A stretch of DNA of 64,000 nt, from contig CM072876.1 in assembly GCA_036937835.1 (NCBI GenBank), positions 6,567,001 to 6,631,000 of the forward strand. The letters run 5' to 3'. The notes below the pieces were generated by a model. The model did no database searches, was not told the origin of the DNA, and was given only the letters and a program-made list of their open reading frames with translations. Shown piece by piece: positions 12,315 to 26,077 of the stretch (within the stretch, counting starts at the first letter, position 1; every line of letters begins with the position of its first letter). Position numbers and translations under genes: made by a program. The stretch is from Pampus argenteus. Taxonomy: Eukaryota > Chordata > Actinopteri > Scombriformes > Stromateidae.

Positions 12315-13816
12315 CTGGTTTTAAGATGTTGACCAAATAAGTAGGCTAGTTAGAGCATTTTTGTAGGGCTGTGCAGCATGGACGTTCATACAGATAATCA
12401 TATTGTAGCCCCTGTTGTGCTAAAAACGAACAATATCCTTTGTGCTAACTCAGAATAAATCAGTTTGGTTTAGAGGCATCCTGCTAACTGAATGAAATTA
12501 AGACCAGTGAAGTGGGTTATTGAGCTATAAAATGAATATCCCAGACTCCCACCATATCTTTTCCTGACAGCTCTTCAGGACTGCACCTTCTAAAAGGAGG
12601 GAGATTGGCAGAAAAGCCATCCATCCCTAAACACAGCCATCACTTCCCCATAATTACGCAGGAAGAATCAAATTAGCTCCTGACAAGATAATTCACTGAC
12701 TGCCTTCATGTGCTTCAGACTACTTGCGCCCACAGATAAGACAGATAAATGCCCAAGCTTTTGATAAAAATTTATAGTCACAGGCAGAGCAAATTTACTC
12801 AAAAGCTCCACAGCTGTCTGTCACTTCCAATGTAGGTATATACATCTGCTTTTAAACATACACCGCATGTCCATGTGTGCTCCAATTTGCTTTTTAATAT
12901 CGATGACGAGCGCAAGAGAGACAGCATTGATTAACAGCAAGACAAATGGCAGTCCCTGTGCTCTCTGTTTGACGGACACATCATCATTAGACCTATTCCT
13001 TACAGAACTGAAAAGAGACAGTGAAATTCTAGTTGGGATCCATTAAATAACCATTTTGTGCAGTTTTTCACAGCCTTGTCATACATTGACATAACTCCAA
13101 AAATCACAGAGGCTTGTTTTCTTTGGGAATTACCACTGTCTCTACACTTCAACATACTCTATACACATTGATAGTGTATAAAGAAACCAAATCGTCAACA
13201 CATACCTATATCGTGGCCCTACAAAACAATGTTTTCATTGGTTTCATGCATCTATTCCCACAGATTATGCATTTCAAACACTGCAACTGCACAGACCTGA
13301 CAAGGCTGTCTAATGTTTCTGAGAGATCATCACCTTTAATATGTCAGCACACCTGTAATTGGGTTAATCTTCTATCACCTTGAAGATGAACTAGTTCAAA
13401 GTTCCTCCCTCATCATTGTATTTTGAAGACCAAGCCTTGAAAGTGATTTATATACTCTTCCTAAGGGCAGCTTTCAACCTGTTTACAGAGCATCAAGCAA
13501 CCATTACTGATTGGCCTTGAGTAATTGATGGGTAGCTCAGTAAAAAAAAAAAAGGCCTTGGATCGGCAGTAAGAGAGTCTGCTGTCAGTCTGTTTTTTAT
13601 GTGCGCTAGCTCTTAATCGTGTGATGATCATAAGTCATACATACACCTGGGTGTGTGTTATGCTTTCTCGTGTCTACTTATTCATGAAAATATGTTTGTA
13701 TGCGCATGCAGTTGATGCACCTGTTTTATATTAAACAGATGCTACATCATTCGTGTGTGAAAGACTACAACGTGGTTGATACGTGCAGAGCATTCGTTTT
13801 GTGTTTGTGTCCTCAC

Positions 13817-13954
13817 CCCCTGTGAGAAGTAAAATGCTGCAATCCCCAGGGGCCAGAAACAGCAGAGCATGGAGAAGATGGCCAGACCCAGGTGATCCCG
13901 AGGAGGGACGACTATGAAGTTATCCTCACTCTCACTGTCGCTGGAGCAGTCTGT
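13817..13954 (-). CDS. syndig1l: syndig1l coding exon 2 (residues 170-215), CD225 core
   Basis: This exon encodes 46 residues, TDCSSDSESEDNF through FYFSQG. It holds the hallmark of the family: the acidic Ser-rich SSDSESEDNF, then PPRDHLGL, then FSMLCCFWPLGIAAFYFSQ, the first hydrophobic segment of the CD225/dispanin domain. In SYNDIG1 this segment is thought to be a re-entrant or membrane-embedded helix. The adjacent cysteines (residues 200-201) match the juxtamembrane Cys pair reported as palmitoylated in SYNDIG1; modification here is inference. The acceptor is a CAG just before ACAGACTGC, preceded by a moderate pyrimidine tract. The donor is CAGGGG|GTGAGG. A second AG four bases downstream of the acceptor would shift the frame and is not expected to be used. 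This is the most conserved exon and identifies the gene family by itself. Confidence 0.96.
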
Positions 13955-15030
13955 CTGCACAGAGAACAACACATCAGGTCAGAACATACACACATTTTGT
14001 TCACCGTAGTAATGCAACTACACAACTTTACACAATGAACAATCAATGATTAATTTGAACAAACACTTTCTGTACATATATAAATATACATATATAAATA
14101 CATATGGTTGTCTATATAGTGCTGCTGATGCAGGACAAAACTGCTTAAGGAATGATCCATACAACTTCATTCATTCATAAAAATGATTTTTTTTTGTTGC
14201 TTTTTTTGATGGTCTGGATAAACAAAAGTCACATCAGTGTCAAACACCTTCATCCTCCATAGCTTGGAAATTTGAAAACAACCCTGACACGTCACGTCTA
14301 GGACTGTGAGTCTATACATCTTCGAGTCGACTGTGCGGGGGGGGAAAGAATCTGCATTCACCGAAAATGCGTAATGGGAAACAAAACACCAACGAGTCAC
14401 TGCATGCAGGATCATTTGCTTCCACGTAATGCCACAGCTCGTATTCATGGACCTTTTGTGATGGTCCATTAGTTTCTCATTAGTTTTGAGAAATGCAGAT
14501 TCCTACATTTTAGCATCTAAACAACAGATGGCATTAAAAAAAAAAAAAAAAAAAAAAAGCTACGGTTGAAAGTGCTCTTCATTTCAGATGTGAAATACCG
14601 TAGTTATGAATCAAACACACCTCCTCCCCAAAGCTTTATGAAACTATTTCACGCTCTGCGCAACATTCCTCACATGGAACTGCGATGCCTTCAGCAAAAG
14701 CGAATAGACATAAATCTGCATACTGTTAAGGTGGTAACAGATTCTCAGTCCGCAGCAGAAAACACTGTGTGTGTTTTAAAATTTCTGACCAAAAGTTATG
14801 ACCAAATCTGGCCCTAATATAAATACACATTTAATGTACTGCATACTGCATTTTTCTCACCAAAAGAAAGAAAGAAAGACCAAGTATTTTATAGCAAGAT
14901 GTATTTTCTATGGTGCCTGTAATAAAAAAGAAATCAGAGATTGAGGCCACGGTTTCTGTATGAGCCATTAAGCTGCATCCTTCACACATCATCCTGCTTG
15001 AAGGATGATCCAGCATGAGGGAGGAACACA

Positions 15031-15033
<3 letters not shown>

Positions 15034-15075
<42 letters not shown>
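15034..15075. repeat. (AC)n microsatellite
   Basis: About 20 uninterrupted AC units inside intron 1 of syndig1l. Confidence 0.95.
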
Positions 15076-15076
<1 letters not shown>

Positions 15077-16934
15077 ACAAATCAAAGTGAACAAATATAT
15101 TGCTGTGCCAAAGAATTTTAATTCAATATTATAACATTATATTTCAACCACAGAGATAATTCTGAAATGTCAAATCATCACATTTAAGATGGTAATCTGA
15201 CATCCTTTTCTGCATTTTCACTGAGCAATCAGAAATCTCGTCACGATGTAATCCTTATTTTTGTATTTAGATCTCTTAATCCCTGCATGCGTTTTTGTGG
15301 TTGTGGTGTACCTAACAAATTTGAATACAGTGTTTCCCCCACCATACCATAGTTTGTTATCTTACTCAGATAAAATGTAGCACCACTCACTATACTGTTT
15401 TTTTAAATCTTCCAGCCAAGCTGAATCCCTGATGTGAGGACGTTGGCCTCAGGTCTGCACTGGCCGTGCCAACGTTAGATAGAGCTGCTGGTTTTTCTGG
15501 GGCCGGTGTTACTCTAAAAACAAGACATGTTCGCCTGACTTGATTCCGTTACTCCTTTTATTTTTTCCAGACTACTGTATGGTAAAGGTGTGCTGCAGAG
15601 CTTAATATAAAGGCACACATTATATATATATATGAGTGTTTCATTTCAATAAGTAAGAATTCAAATTGCTGGCATTGCCTTGTATTACACATTAAATTAT
15701 TGCAACTAGGGATGTATTTGCTTTGAAGGTGAAACGGTTTTCAATTAATTTTAATAACATGCACCTCTTATATTTATGTTACTTGATTGATGATGGGGAT
15801 TAGTGGGTGAGCGCTTGATATTTGTAGGGCCCTTCCCACTAATGGTAGGGCGATTCATTTACTCCAAAAATAGACTCTGGAAAACAAAACAAAAAGTACG
15901 TATATTAAACTAAAAAAAGTGATGGAGCAAATCAAACCTGCAAATATAGACAATGCCGTATGTACTTATGAACCTGTTAAAAGTCATAATACAATGCTGA
16001 GGCCAAAAAAAAAAAGGTCATGATACATGAGTATAATGCAGCCTACATTCTGCATAATGTCATTCTGTCTTTTTGGCCTTAAGCAAACACCATAGTGCAA
16101 TCTATGCAGAGCCAGCCCAGCTTCTGTTGTGCCTTATAGCTCACTGACAATATCTGTACAGCCTTCTGGCTCTTTGGAGAATGAAAACACACATCATCCA
16201 GAGATCCTGGCTGTTTTGTCGGCTTAGGTTACCAGGAAAAAGAGAAAGAGAAGGTCGAGAAGCAGAGGAGGTCAGTCGAAAAGTGAACAATGAAGTTGTT
16301 GCTACAGTCAGTCCAGACCCTACTGCCAGATCTCAGGTCTACACCTACAGGAAGCTACAAGCAGACATGTCTGGACATGCAGACAGGTCATTATTCGTGA
16401 CTTTTTCAAATGGTTGTAGAACCAAAGCAGATGACAACGGGCTGGCAATGCCTGTTCGGATTTTTTAAATTCAGCCCACCGAAAAAGGCTTAACAGGAAG
16501 CACACTTAAGCGACAACTCGTATCTGTCTCATGGTGCAATTACCAGAGTGCGATTATAGCACAATCTTTTTTTTTTTTTTCCTATAAATCCATGCATGAA
16601 TTCAAATCACACCTCGATAACTTGTGCACTACGAGCTAACAGGTCAAACAGAGCTTTGTTTACTTAAATTTCTACCTGACTTTTAATGAGCACATGTGCG
16701 TATTGTGATTCGTTCACAGCCTTCCCTATTGTACGTCCTTAATGACTATTATGCCAGTGCTGCTAGCTGCGTCATGTGGGGCGTAAATCCTGTCAACATG
16801 AGGCAACAGGATGACATGTAAAGAAGAGCTAATAGATGGTTTCACCGCTCTGTCCTGACAGCGTAACCAGGACCAGTGCTCGAGTAATTTTATTTGATGC
16901 CAAATTGCCTTCACAGCATACAGAAAATGCCCCC

Positions 16935-17049
16935 CTGTTCTCCATTCCTGTTCTCCATGCCTTTTTCTCCATTCCTGTTCTCCATTCCTGTTCTCCATGC
17001 CTTTTTCTCCATTCCTGTTCTCCATTCCTGTTCTCCGTGCCTTTTTCTT
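16935..17049. repeat. Minisatellite, 40-bp period, about 2.8 copies
   Basis: The block TTCTCCATGC recurs at 16951, 16991 and (with one change) 17031, giving a 40-bp period. Each unit is itself built from shorter TTCTCCATTCCTG-like modules. The period is not a multiple of three, so the repetitive ORFs over it on both strands change frame between copies and are not coding. It lies in intron 1 of syndig1l. Confidence 0.9.
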
Positions 17050-20000
17050 TATTCAGATCTTATGTCAGGTACAGTAAATATCTTGTAACCGGGACTCTGG
17101 TGCGTATCTGGGAAGCAGGTAATCATATCAAGGGGGAGAACATGAATTTGAATATATGTTTGAATTGAACCACTGTGTACGAAGCATCTCGAAAGCATCA
17201 CAGTATATATTTGATTTTCTCTTTTTGTATGCAGTGCTAACAGCGTATGAGGCATGTGTATGAGCAGTATGAGCAGAAGGTGATCCCAGCACATGGCTCA
17301 TGGTGGTAAGAAAACTTTTAAATTTTAAAATAAGGCTTAAGGCTTTGGTGCTCAGTCCACATGTCTGAGCTGAAAATGACACACAGTAAATCTGGCTAGA
17401 GATCAGAGCACTGCTACATCAGCACATTTACAGTATATTTTGTACATTTTTAGGCTACATTATAACCACTGTGTGCACAAAATCCACATTCATGAAAAAA
17501 AAGTTGGGATTGATAAAAACAAACTTGATGGGAGAATGAGTGCACCTGCATGGAATCCAGATTGTATTATGATCCCTCTCACATATTTAACCTCATATCA
17601 AACGTTTATTATCAATCCACCTTAATAATAAACATTCACGCCAGCAGTGTTACGTGTGTAATGTGCCATAATTATTCCATAAGCACCTTTTAATTTTAAA
17701 CCATACAAGCCATCTCAGATCTTAAACAATTACATCTGTAATTTATTATTGAACTGTTATATTGCACCATTACATTCCCAACCCCCAGAGCGTTTAGTTG
17801 TCAAGAGTAGCACAGCACTGCTGAAAAGTCGGATGATGCCAAGATGTGGCAGGATTCTGAAACCATGATTACTTTTCACCTCAACTATATCAACTCATGA
17901 TTTTATGATGCAAGAAATCCACGATTACATCAAATATGTTTAACGAACTGGAGAACAGTGTCGGTAGATTTTTAATAAAATCTTCTAATAGTTTGCATGT
18001 ATCACCGTGCACAATTTATACCAATTTTTATGCCAAGTGTTTGTGTGTAAAATCATTGCAGTGAACATGCCTTGGAGTTAAATTTAATGTTTATTGTTTT
18101 TTTTTTAAATATTGAATGTGTGGTCTCACTAGTCAAGTAAATGTCTGTATAGATGCCTGAGGTTCGTCCATATTCGTCCATGATTTATGAAGGGAAAAAT
18201 ACATACATTCCTGCCTGCCCACAGTTTTATAAATCTGCTCTTTTTTTTTTAACGCACACCATTTTCAGCTTTTGTGTGTATGTACACTTTCGTACACTGT
18301 TGACTTAATTTCTGGATTTTTACATAAAACTGTAAATAAGACATGAATTAATCTATGGCCAACATCAGAGAGCCTCAGAAGTGTTTTTATTACATAACAT
18401 TTTGTTGATACGGTTTTGAATGCAGATTCATGTGGTCAGAGCTGACTTTCGTTGAAATTTACATGACAAAGCTCTATAAGAAAAAAAGTAAATATATCCT
18501 TTTGTGTCATTCTATGCAATACATCCTACACAGTCAGTGAGTTCCTAAAAACAGTACAATCAAAGGTTATATGCTGGGTAAAAAAACTGGTTTTTAGATC
18601 TGAGAAATACAAACTGCTTGAATGTATAAAAGAGGACTGTTGGGAAAGGAAACCGTACACCACAAACACAGCACAAACGAAAGACAAAGACATGAAAAGA
18701 CATTAAGATCGTCTTTTCAATCGTTTAATAAGGCGGTGGTTAAGATTACATAAATGAATTGCTTGCAGAGGTAAAGTATAGTGAGAGTGTCTGGATGCAG
18801 AGGGAAACTACTTCACAACCAAAGGGAATTCAATTACTTGGCTGAATGCATAAGCAAAGTTAATGAGCGAATTCCATTAAAGATGCAAAAACCTCACAAA
18901 ATCACATTTTCAGCACATTTCCTGATCTGATATAGAATATGTATAAATGAGAGATGACAAAAAAATATGAATAATGTTATCTTTAAGATCTCCTGCATTT
19001 TGCAACTGCATCTAAACCATGAGAATAAACATGCAGTTGAAGAGGATGAAGGCAGAAGTCATTATGACTGGTGACCCTTGATAGTCTTTTCTCATTTAAT
19101 TGCATACAAAAAGATGGTGCATGTTTGCATTGTGGAAGAGTCATCAGCAGCAACAGACCTCCCTGTCTGTTGTATGGCCAATCAGCATCCTAATGCTGCA
19201 TCAGTGCAACACCACCTGATGGTCATGTTAGGTTACTCCGGGACAGAAAGCCTGTGGCCTCGGATGTGACTAGGGTTTTGTTTTAAGGTTTTATAATTTA
19301 TCAGGTACTGTGAAAGGGGGCAGCTGCTAAAAAGAAATACAATCTTTACCGTGCCATTAATAAGACCTTGTGATTTATACAGTGACGGAGCTCAGGAGCC
19401 CTATGAGGTCCAACACACTCAGGAATCTCTGAGGGACACTCAGTCACAGAGTGTGTGATCACAATGATAAGAGCGTCATAATGATGTCTCAGACATGTAT
19501 TAGAGTCGTTGGGGGGGGGAAATGTTGTTGTTGTTGTTGAATTAATGAACGAAATATTTGTTTGTTTGTTTTTTCAATTACCCTGTGGCCTCGTGTTGAC
19601 AGATGTGCAATTTGGGATGATGTAACGTGACTACAACAGGGAAACACTACACAACATGTTTAGTATTCACGTCATGCTCTGTAAACAGGTTGGGCTGCAC
19701 AAGAAAAAAAATGTGCAGAGAAGCGAAGCAATCAGTAATTTAATATGATAACAAAAAAATAACAAAACAAAAAAAATAAATCTTTTTGTCTCTTTCATAA
19801 TCTATATAAGGTCAACACAGAGATCAGGTTAAGAAAAACTGAATACATTACAAAGTCAAATAAAATGTTCTGCTTTCCACAATCAAATGCAGATAAAACA
19901 CAGTAAACATAAAAGCAGCAGCATGATGCAATATGCAATAAAAAAAAAAAAAAAGCAGCTCAGCTAACACTTGACCTAAAAGCTGCAGAGAAAATAAAGA

Positions 20001-21721
20001 ATAGACTGGATTAAATGACTGGATCTAAAATATTAGTGAAATCAATAATTTCGGCATGCACTTTATTAAAACATAAATCATCTCTCCACACAGCAGAGCC
20101 AACAGTATAACAGAACAACACTTTGTTTATTGTCGTGTCTGGTTGTGACGTAGACTGCTAGCTGCTGCAGAGCGAGGCGGCTAACATCTATAATTTAGCA
20201 GGTAATTGATCAGCCTTTGCCTATAGCCGTTTAACATGGGATATGACAAGGCTTTATTTCATATTCACACTCAGTGAGAAGCTGTCCAATCAGACCTGCT
20301 AGACTAACAGACAGTGTAAGGATAATAACCCCCATGAAGCTGATGATACATTGCAAAAAGAGCCTTATCTCGTTTAGTTTATTTTTTTAATAAAAAAGAA
20401 AAAAAAGGAAATCTAAATCCAAAAGACTGGTGGATGCTCATTACATGTCTGTTCCCTAAAATGCTGCTCAGATTTGTAATATGTAATGCCCTGAAGGACT
20501 GATATTACTCAAAACTCATTGCATTACCGAAGCATCTTTCTCATTATTCACTTTTTTCATTCTCTGAGCTGCCATTCAGGCAAGCAGGATTAAGGCAACA
20601 AATACTGTGCTGCTTCTTTCAGGAAATGTATTACAAACAAGGAATGATTCTTATAGTAACTAATTAAATGTTAGAAGCAATGTCTCACATACATAATGTC
20701 TTTCATGTAAACCTTGTTTATATATTGGTTAAAATATAAAGGTTAAAAACAACATAAGCATATCATTTCATAAATGTGTAACCAGAGAAACACATCCATG
20801 ATACATGCTCTCACATACAAAGTAAATACAGCAGTCCTCAATATCGCAGCTTTATTTTATAGTGGATTTCATGACACTTTATGTATTACTCATTGTGAGT
20901 TCATACAACGTATATCCCAAAATATCATTCAACACACAATGTGTATTATACATATATGTATCATATATGCCAGCAATGTAAACACTTTTAACATTTGTGA
21001 TCCAGTATTCAACTTACATGTGATGTGGAAACCTGCAGAAATAATGGGAGATGATGTTTTAAGGTTTTTAAAGAGTAAGGAGGTAAAAAAACAATATTAT
21101 TCAAACAATGTTTTTTATCTGCCCTATAACATGTCTGAGGTGGATCTTTAAGTAGGTTCTTTGTGGCCAACTCATTTAAGGGCTTAGAGAGAGACTCGGC
21201 ATTTGAAGGACATATTTACCAAAGATGCAATGTGTCTTTTATAATTTTCTTCCGAGCACAAGTGAGGAATGTTGAAGGAAGCAACGTTTCAAGTTTAAGG
21301 ACTTATTTATGAAAGAAGACTTTTCTGAATTAATTACTTTTTTTTTCTGAGCAATTTAATCATCATTCATTATTCTCAATTATCAGAACTCCTCAAGGGC
21401 AAGTCTGTTTCATTTTCTCCTTCCCTTGGTTCCAGCCCCCTCGCTTTGCAAAAAGGCCATTTGCGTGACGTATGGTGCTATGTGTTACCACGTGCCAAGG
21501 GGAAGTGAAGGAGGGCACATCAAATGATTATTGAAATGCATTGAATCAGACTGAATGGCCCTTTCATTACTGCTCTATTCCAATGAGCAATACGGATATC
21601 AGCAGATTGCCAGCTGAGTTTGCTTGGCATGCCTACACTGGGCGAGTCTTCATCCAGCGTTGGGCGGTACATCGCAGGCTGTTATGGTGGTGGGATACTC
21701 AGTAACCACTGTAGGACAAAA

Positions 21722-21750
21722 TTGATTAAAGAGCAATTTTCTTTAATCAA
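21722..21750. repeat. Perfect 11-bp inverted repeat, 7-nt loop
   Basis: TTGATTAAAGA is followed after 7 nt by its exact reverse complement TCTTTAATCAA. The sequence is AT-rich and too short for a typical pre-miRNA. It lies in intron 1 of syndig1l. Confidence 0.8.
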
Positions 21751-24684
21751 AGGTATTCTTTGTGATTTGTGTTTTGATTAGTTTGTTTTGATCACTGCAT
21801 GTGATACCTGTGGTTTCTACAATCCAGACACCGCAGTACATGACTTTGGCATGTCATAATTCCCATTACTTTTTCCAGAGTTGCAGAGTGCAGCTTCTGA
21901 TTTAGAGGGACACACCAAAATAAATATTTCCCTGTTAACAGAGGGGAGCCAGCATTGGAAAATCTATTGGACAGACATGCTTACTGCTGAATTGAAATGA
22001 TCCAATAGATCGGTTTGTCATTTTACTGCTGCAAGAGAAATGGAATATCTGGAAGATTTCACCAGACTGTATGACACAGACATATTGGGTGTTGCGCCCC
22101 TTCAGAAACGGAGCAATATGTGTGCACTGAACCGGAGCATGACTACATTTTAGATTTAATGAAGGCATAAGTGTTCATGTCCCCTCAGATTTAGTGAGAA
22201 GGATAACCCTTCCAATCAAACCTGGCTTGATCTAAAACGCTGCACAGGTGAGGCAGCAGGCAGTTGGAAATATATTTATTTTAAAACTGATCTCTCTATT
22301 GATTTTATACTTACGACCGTTATTTTAGCACTGCTGTTCTGGATAAAGTGAACAATCAGAAAAGCTGAAAGGAAGCCTTTTTTTTTATTTATGGAAATGA
22401 TGCACAGGGGCAGGAGTACCACAATATTCAAATTATGTGAATATAAAATGTTTTGATAAATGCAAATTTCATGCACTGGAGATGGTGTAACAGATGGCAG
22501 ACAAATAGAAATGCTGGGTCTTATCCCTAGCTCAAGTGCTACTTTTTATTCAGGTAAAAATACATGAAAATGTTAATATCCAGGGACAACACAGCTGAGG
22601 AGCACGGCCTTTACATTTATTCTGCCACAGCTATTAAATGTATTTCCACACATTAGTTTCCTCTCTCTCTCTATATAGTAGTTTGGACTGTCAGTAGTGG
22701 AGTCTGCAATTGCCAAGCTGGATTTAAAATGATGTGCACAAGCACAAGGGACTTGGTAAATGTTTCATGTATGTACTGGAAAGAATTTAAGAGCCGATGC
22801 TTGTGCATATTGGATGTAAATTGTGCATATGTTACATAATGATTTACTTACTTACAAACACTTTCTACTGACAGTATGCTGTCTCCTCTCACTCAGGACT
22901 GTGTCACTGCAACAAGCATGGCCACACTAAGTGGTAATAAATCTGAAAACTGCACAGGGCTTCTATACAATATGTCTGCTTACTAACTGTACCGCTGTAT
23001 TTCTAATACCTGATCAAAAAGAATCAAGAAGGCTGAAGCTGGTGTTACTTGAGGATATACAAACAGCTATCGTCTCTTATGATTTAAGTTAATTAGAGGA
23101 ACAACTAATACACGGAGAACCGTTTCTACGTTTTGTAGAAACAATTTCACTGACTTAACAGGAACCGATAATTGGATGTTTTGGATTGGTTATTTTGAAT
23201 GTGCAGTTCAGAGCTCTAAATATGTTTTGGAGAAACAATGTCAAATTAAATCACAAATTGTTCCAAGTAATACCAATTTTCAAGTAGTATAGTGCACGAG
23301 AAGAGTGGATTGAAGGCGGGGAAAGCTAAAGCTAATTACAATTCTGATATCTGTCTGATATCTACCTGATATTTACCCATGCACTTTGATAAATGGAGAG
23401 TTTGTGCTTTATAGGGGGCTGCACCCCCTAATAGTTGGCTGGCGCCTGGAGCAGAGAGCAGACCTTAAGGTGGACTGACCTGTAAGATAAACAGATAAAT
23501 CCTGTAAACTGCAGGCACAGACCTCAAACATGACTTGTCATCTGAAAGATGGAAGTAGCCACAAAAAAATATGTATTTAGAAATAATCAAATGAATATCA
23601 CAAACACGCCACAACTAATCGACTATTGGCTTAAACTAACAACTGCTAGTCAATGAGGAAAGTCTTTTGGTTGGAGGCAGCCTTAGTAGTTTATTTAATA
23701 AACCTGCTAAAAAAATTTCTCTTTTTGTGATGACTTTTTAAAATGTCTTGCTTTTCATAACTGCGAGTTAAAGGGAAACCAAAATGAGCACACTGTGTGC
23801 TGCCTGAACTTAATGAACTTTTTATAAATCGGTGAGGATTTGCCATCTTATAATTTGACACCGTTTCCCAAATTGTCTGCAACACCCGGTGAGCAGTGGC
23901 ATTTACCACAGCATTAAAAAAAGTCTTTCTGTCATTTCCTCGAGTTCCTAACTCCGATCCCTTCGACCACAGAAAGCATCTTTATATCACAGGTATTGTT
24001 ATGCGGTTAATAACATCATATCGAATTGACATTTGCTGCTCTATCAGCCTGTGATGAACGGTATTTTGGTTTAGTTGTTTGCTGAGCTGCCGGAAAGGTT
24101 CAAGCATGTAATCCGATTTATTGTCCCGATTTTTCTCTCATCTAACTGCAAAGTGCTGATTTTCAGATAACATGCGGTAATATGCATTTTTGTAACGGCT
24201 GTATTGTCGAACACACCGGGATTATGATGCTTATGGATTAGACGTTGTGAAAGACGCTGATTCAGTTGAGCAATACGTGAAAAAACATTATTTTTAGAGG
24301 CTCTGACTCTTCCTTGCTGAATACTGTTGAGCCGAATCAGACCATTACACCTTTCTGATTCCTTTATTAAATCAATACAACATATTGAGGAGGAGCTGCA
24401 CATAAAGTAGATGGAAGAAAAAGGAGCAGGGATTAAATGCCTATAAAATTCTCTAATATTGTATATATATATATATATTGAGTGAACAGCATTTTGACAA
24501 AAACAGGACAAAATTAACAACATACAATCTTTAACCTTTGCGATTCATCACCACCACGGACACAAGTAGTAGCAAAACGCTGCCATCTCGGGTATCATTG
24601 TTCTCAAGCTGACAGTGAATCATCATGTAGCGCCAACTCAAATCACTGTCATACTGTACCTAATAATCAAAGTGAAAGCTTGAA

Positions 24685-24750
24685 CTGTACTGCTGTGCAA
24701 CAACCACTTTTTTCTCCAAAAGCAGAACGTTCCTCCGCACAGCAGTACAG
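24685..24750. repeat. Perfect 14-bp inverted repeat, 38-nt spacer
   Basis: CTGTACTGCTGTGC (24685-24698) is followed by its exact reverse complement GCACAGCAGTACAG (24737-24750). It lies in intron 1 of syndig1l. No flanking duplication was noticed that would prove a small transposon. Confidence 0.8.
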
Positions 24751-26077
24751 AACAGAGCAGTTTAGATAAAATATACCAGAAAAAAACACTTTTTTTTTCC
24801 TCAGAAAAACACCCTCACTTGAAAACTCACAACTGAGGGTTTTCAGCAGATATATATATAGCATATTGCACACATGCATTTTTAAAACGCTTAGTAATTA
24901 TGGTGAAATACAGTATGTTAACACACTCGAACATATTCACATGAATATCAACGTTATGTTTGGTATTTACTTTAATTGATGTATACTACATTAAGGTCCA
25001 TCTGAACTCTGCTTTGTTTATGATCTATTACAAAGTCGAGGTAGGCCTAGTTAATATAATTGCCAAACTAAAAAAAAAAAAACCCAAAACAAAATACAAG
25101 ATGAGCTGTTACAAAATACATACATCTCGTATGGTGCCGTCTTGTTAAATGTTGGATAGTTTGTGCATGTCAGCGGATGGGATTTCCTCTCTCATGTCTT
25201 TACATTGTATCACACTGTGAGCAGGGCGGGGTATAGACGACACTGTGTGGTGTCAGTAGTTTACTGCTGGGAGGCTATATAATGAGTCCCACCGTGTAGT
25301 TTTTCTCTTTTTATCTCCAAACTGTATGTGAGGCCTCGAGATTCTTCTTTTTTTTTTTTTTTTGTGCTTGTTCATTTGTGAACAGCTAACCTTTGAACGC
25401 CTAAGACGAGCTTCACGTCTAACTTGCTCTATGGCATCTGCACATCAATTTCTCCGAGTGAAGCTGTCTTCATAATGTGAAATTAGCATTAGATTGCTAC
25501 GGAGTGAGCGCCCCTCGCTATATGTACCCATGTCACGTTGCACTTCAGCAGCTACATGTTAATCACAGGAATCCAGGTTAATTCTAGTGGACTTGCAGGT
25601 GTGCGGCTCTCAGTCCATTAGCTCCTGCAGGACACTGGTCGAACTCAGCACCCTATTCCACCTGTCCAATCGCCTAAATCCTTTAGAGGGCTTTGTCCTA
25701 TTGGCCGTTGCCAGTTGAGAATAGAAATACTGTAGCTAATGTTGTAATATTGTTGCGCCTAATATCCCTGGATGAGACAAGCGTGCGTGATTTATTATTA
25801 TCATCTAACAATGAATTTTACTAGAGTTGGAAAATTGAGGCCAAGGTCAGTGGATCTAAACTGTCAGTCTGATCCAGGCGTTGAGCCCAATCCTTTGGTG
25901 TGATGATACAAGTATACACACACCACAGGAATACAAGCATGCTGCCTTTTTTCTTTTGTACAGGTGGGTAAGCTTGCATTAGCTGGATATGTCAGCCTGA
26001 CTGAACATCAAAAAAACTGGCTGTTTGTAGCTGATCTCAATCAAAAACCCGTTCAGGCCAATCACTTTCTTTCTTAC

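Larger units (their letters stand above)
7761..13816 (-). other. syndig1l: syndig1l intron 2 (6.1 kb, phase 0)
   Basis: GT-AG intron between the two membrane-segment exons. It contains (TG)n at 10920-10942, (AC)n at 11249-11275 and a compound (CA)7(TA)25 tract at 12247-12311, plus several A or T runs. ORFs of up to about 96 aa are chance frames, some made of the repeats themselves. No RNA gene or transposon ORF was recognised. Confidence 0.85.
13955..26077 (-). other. syndig1l: syndig1l intron 1 (12.1 kb, phase 0)
   Basis: GT-AG intron separating the cytosolic part from the membrane part. Contents seen: a 23-base A-run near 14536-14558, (CA)n at 15034-15075, a 40-bp-period minisatellite at 16935-17049, and perfect inverted repeats at 21722-21750 and 24685-24750. 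The rest is AT-rich single-copy-looking DNA with no recognised coding content; a 150-codon minus frame at 24071-24523 has no family resemblance I can name. Confidence 0.85.

Noticed and set aside
13742..13816. Extension of exon 2 through GTGAGG to 13742
   Set aside because: The sequence after FYFSQG departs from the family, while the exon at 7760 restores it in phase; the GTGAGG is a donor.
16726..17088. Repetitive frames (MENRNGE-type and its plus-strand counterpart)
   Set aside because: Arise from a 40-bp minisatellite whose period is not a multiple of three; no conserved protein.
24071..24523. 150-codon minus-strand frame in intron 1
   Set aside because: No recognisable domain, low-complexity TyrIle run from a TA repeat, no splice or promoter context; likely a chance frame.
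25979..26077. Continuation of the syndig1l frame past 26078 (VRKKVIGLNG...)
   Set aside because: A consensus GTAAGA donor sits at 26077 and the family sequence resumes exactly at the exon at 13954; the extension is intron.
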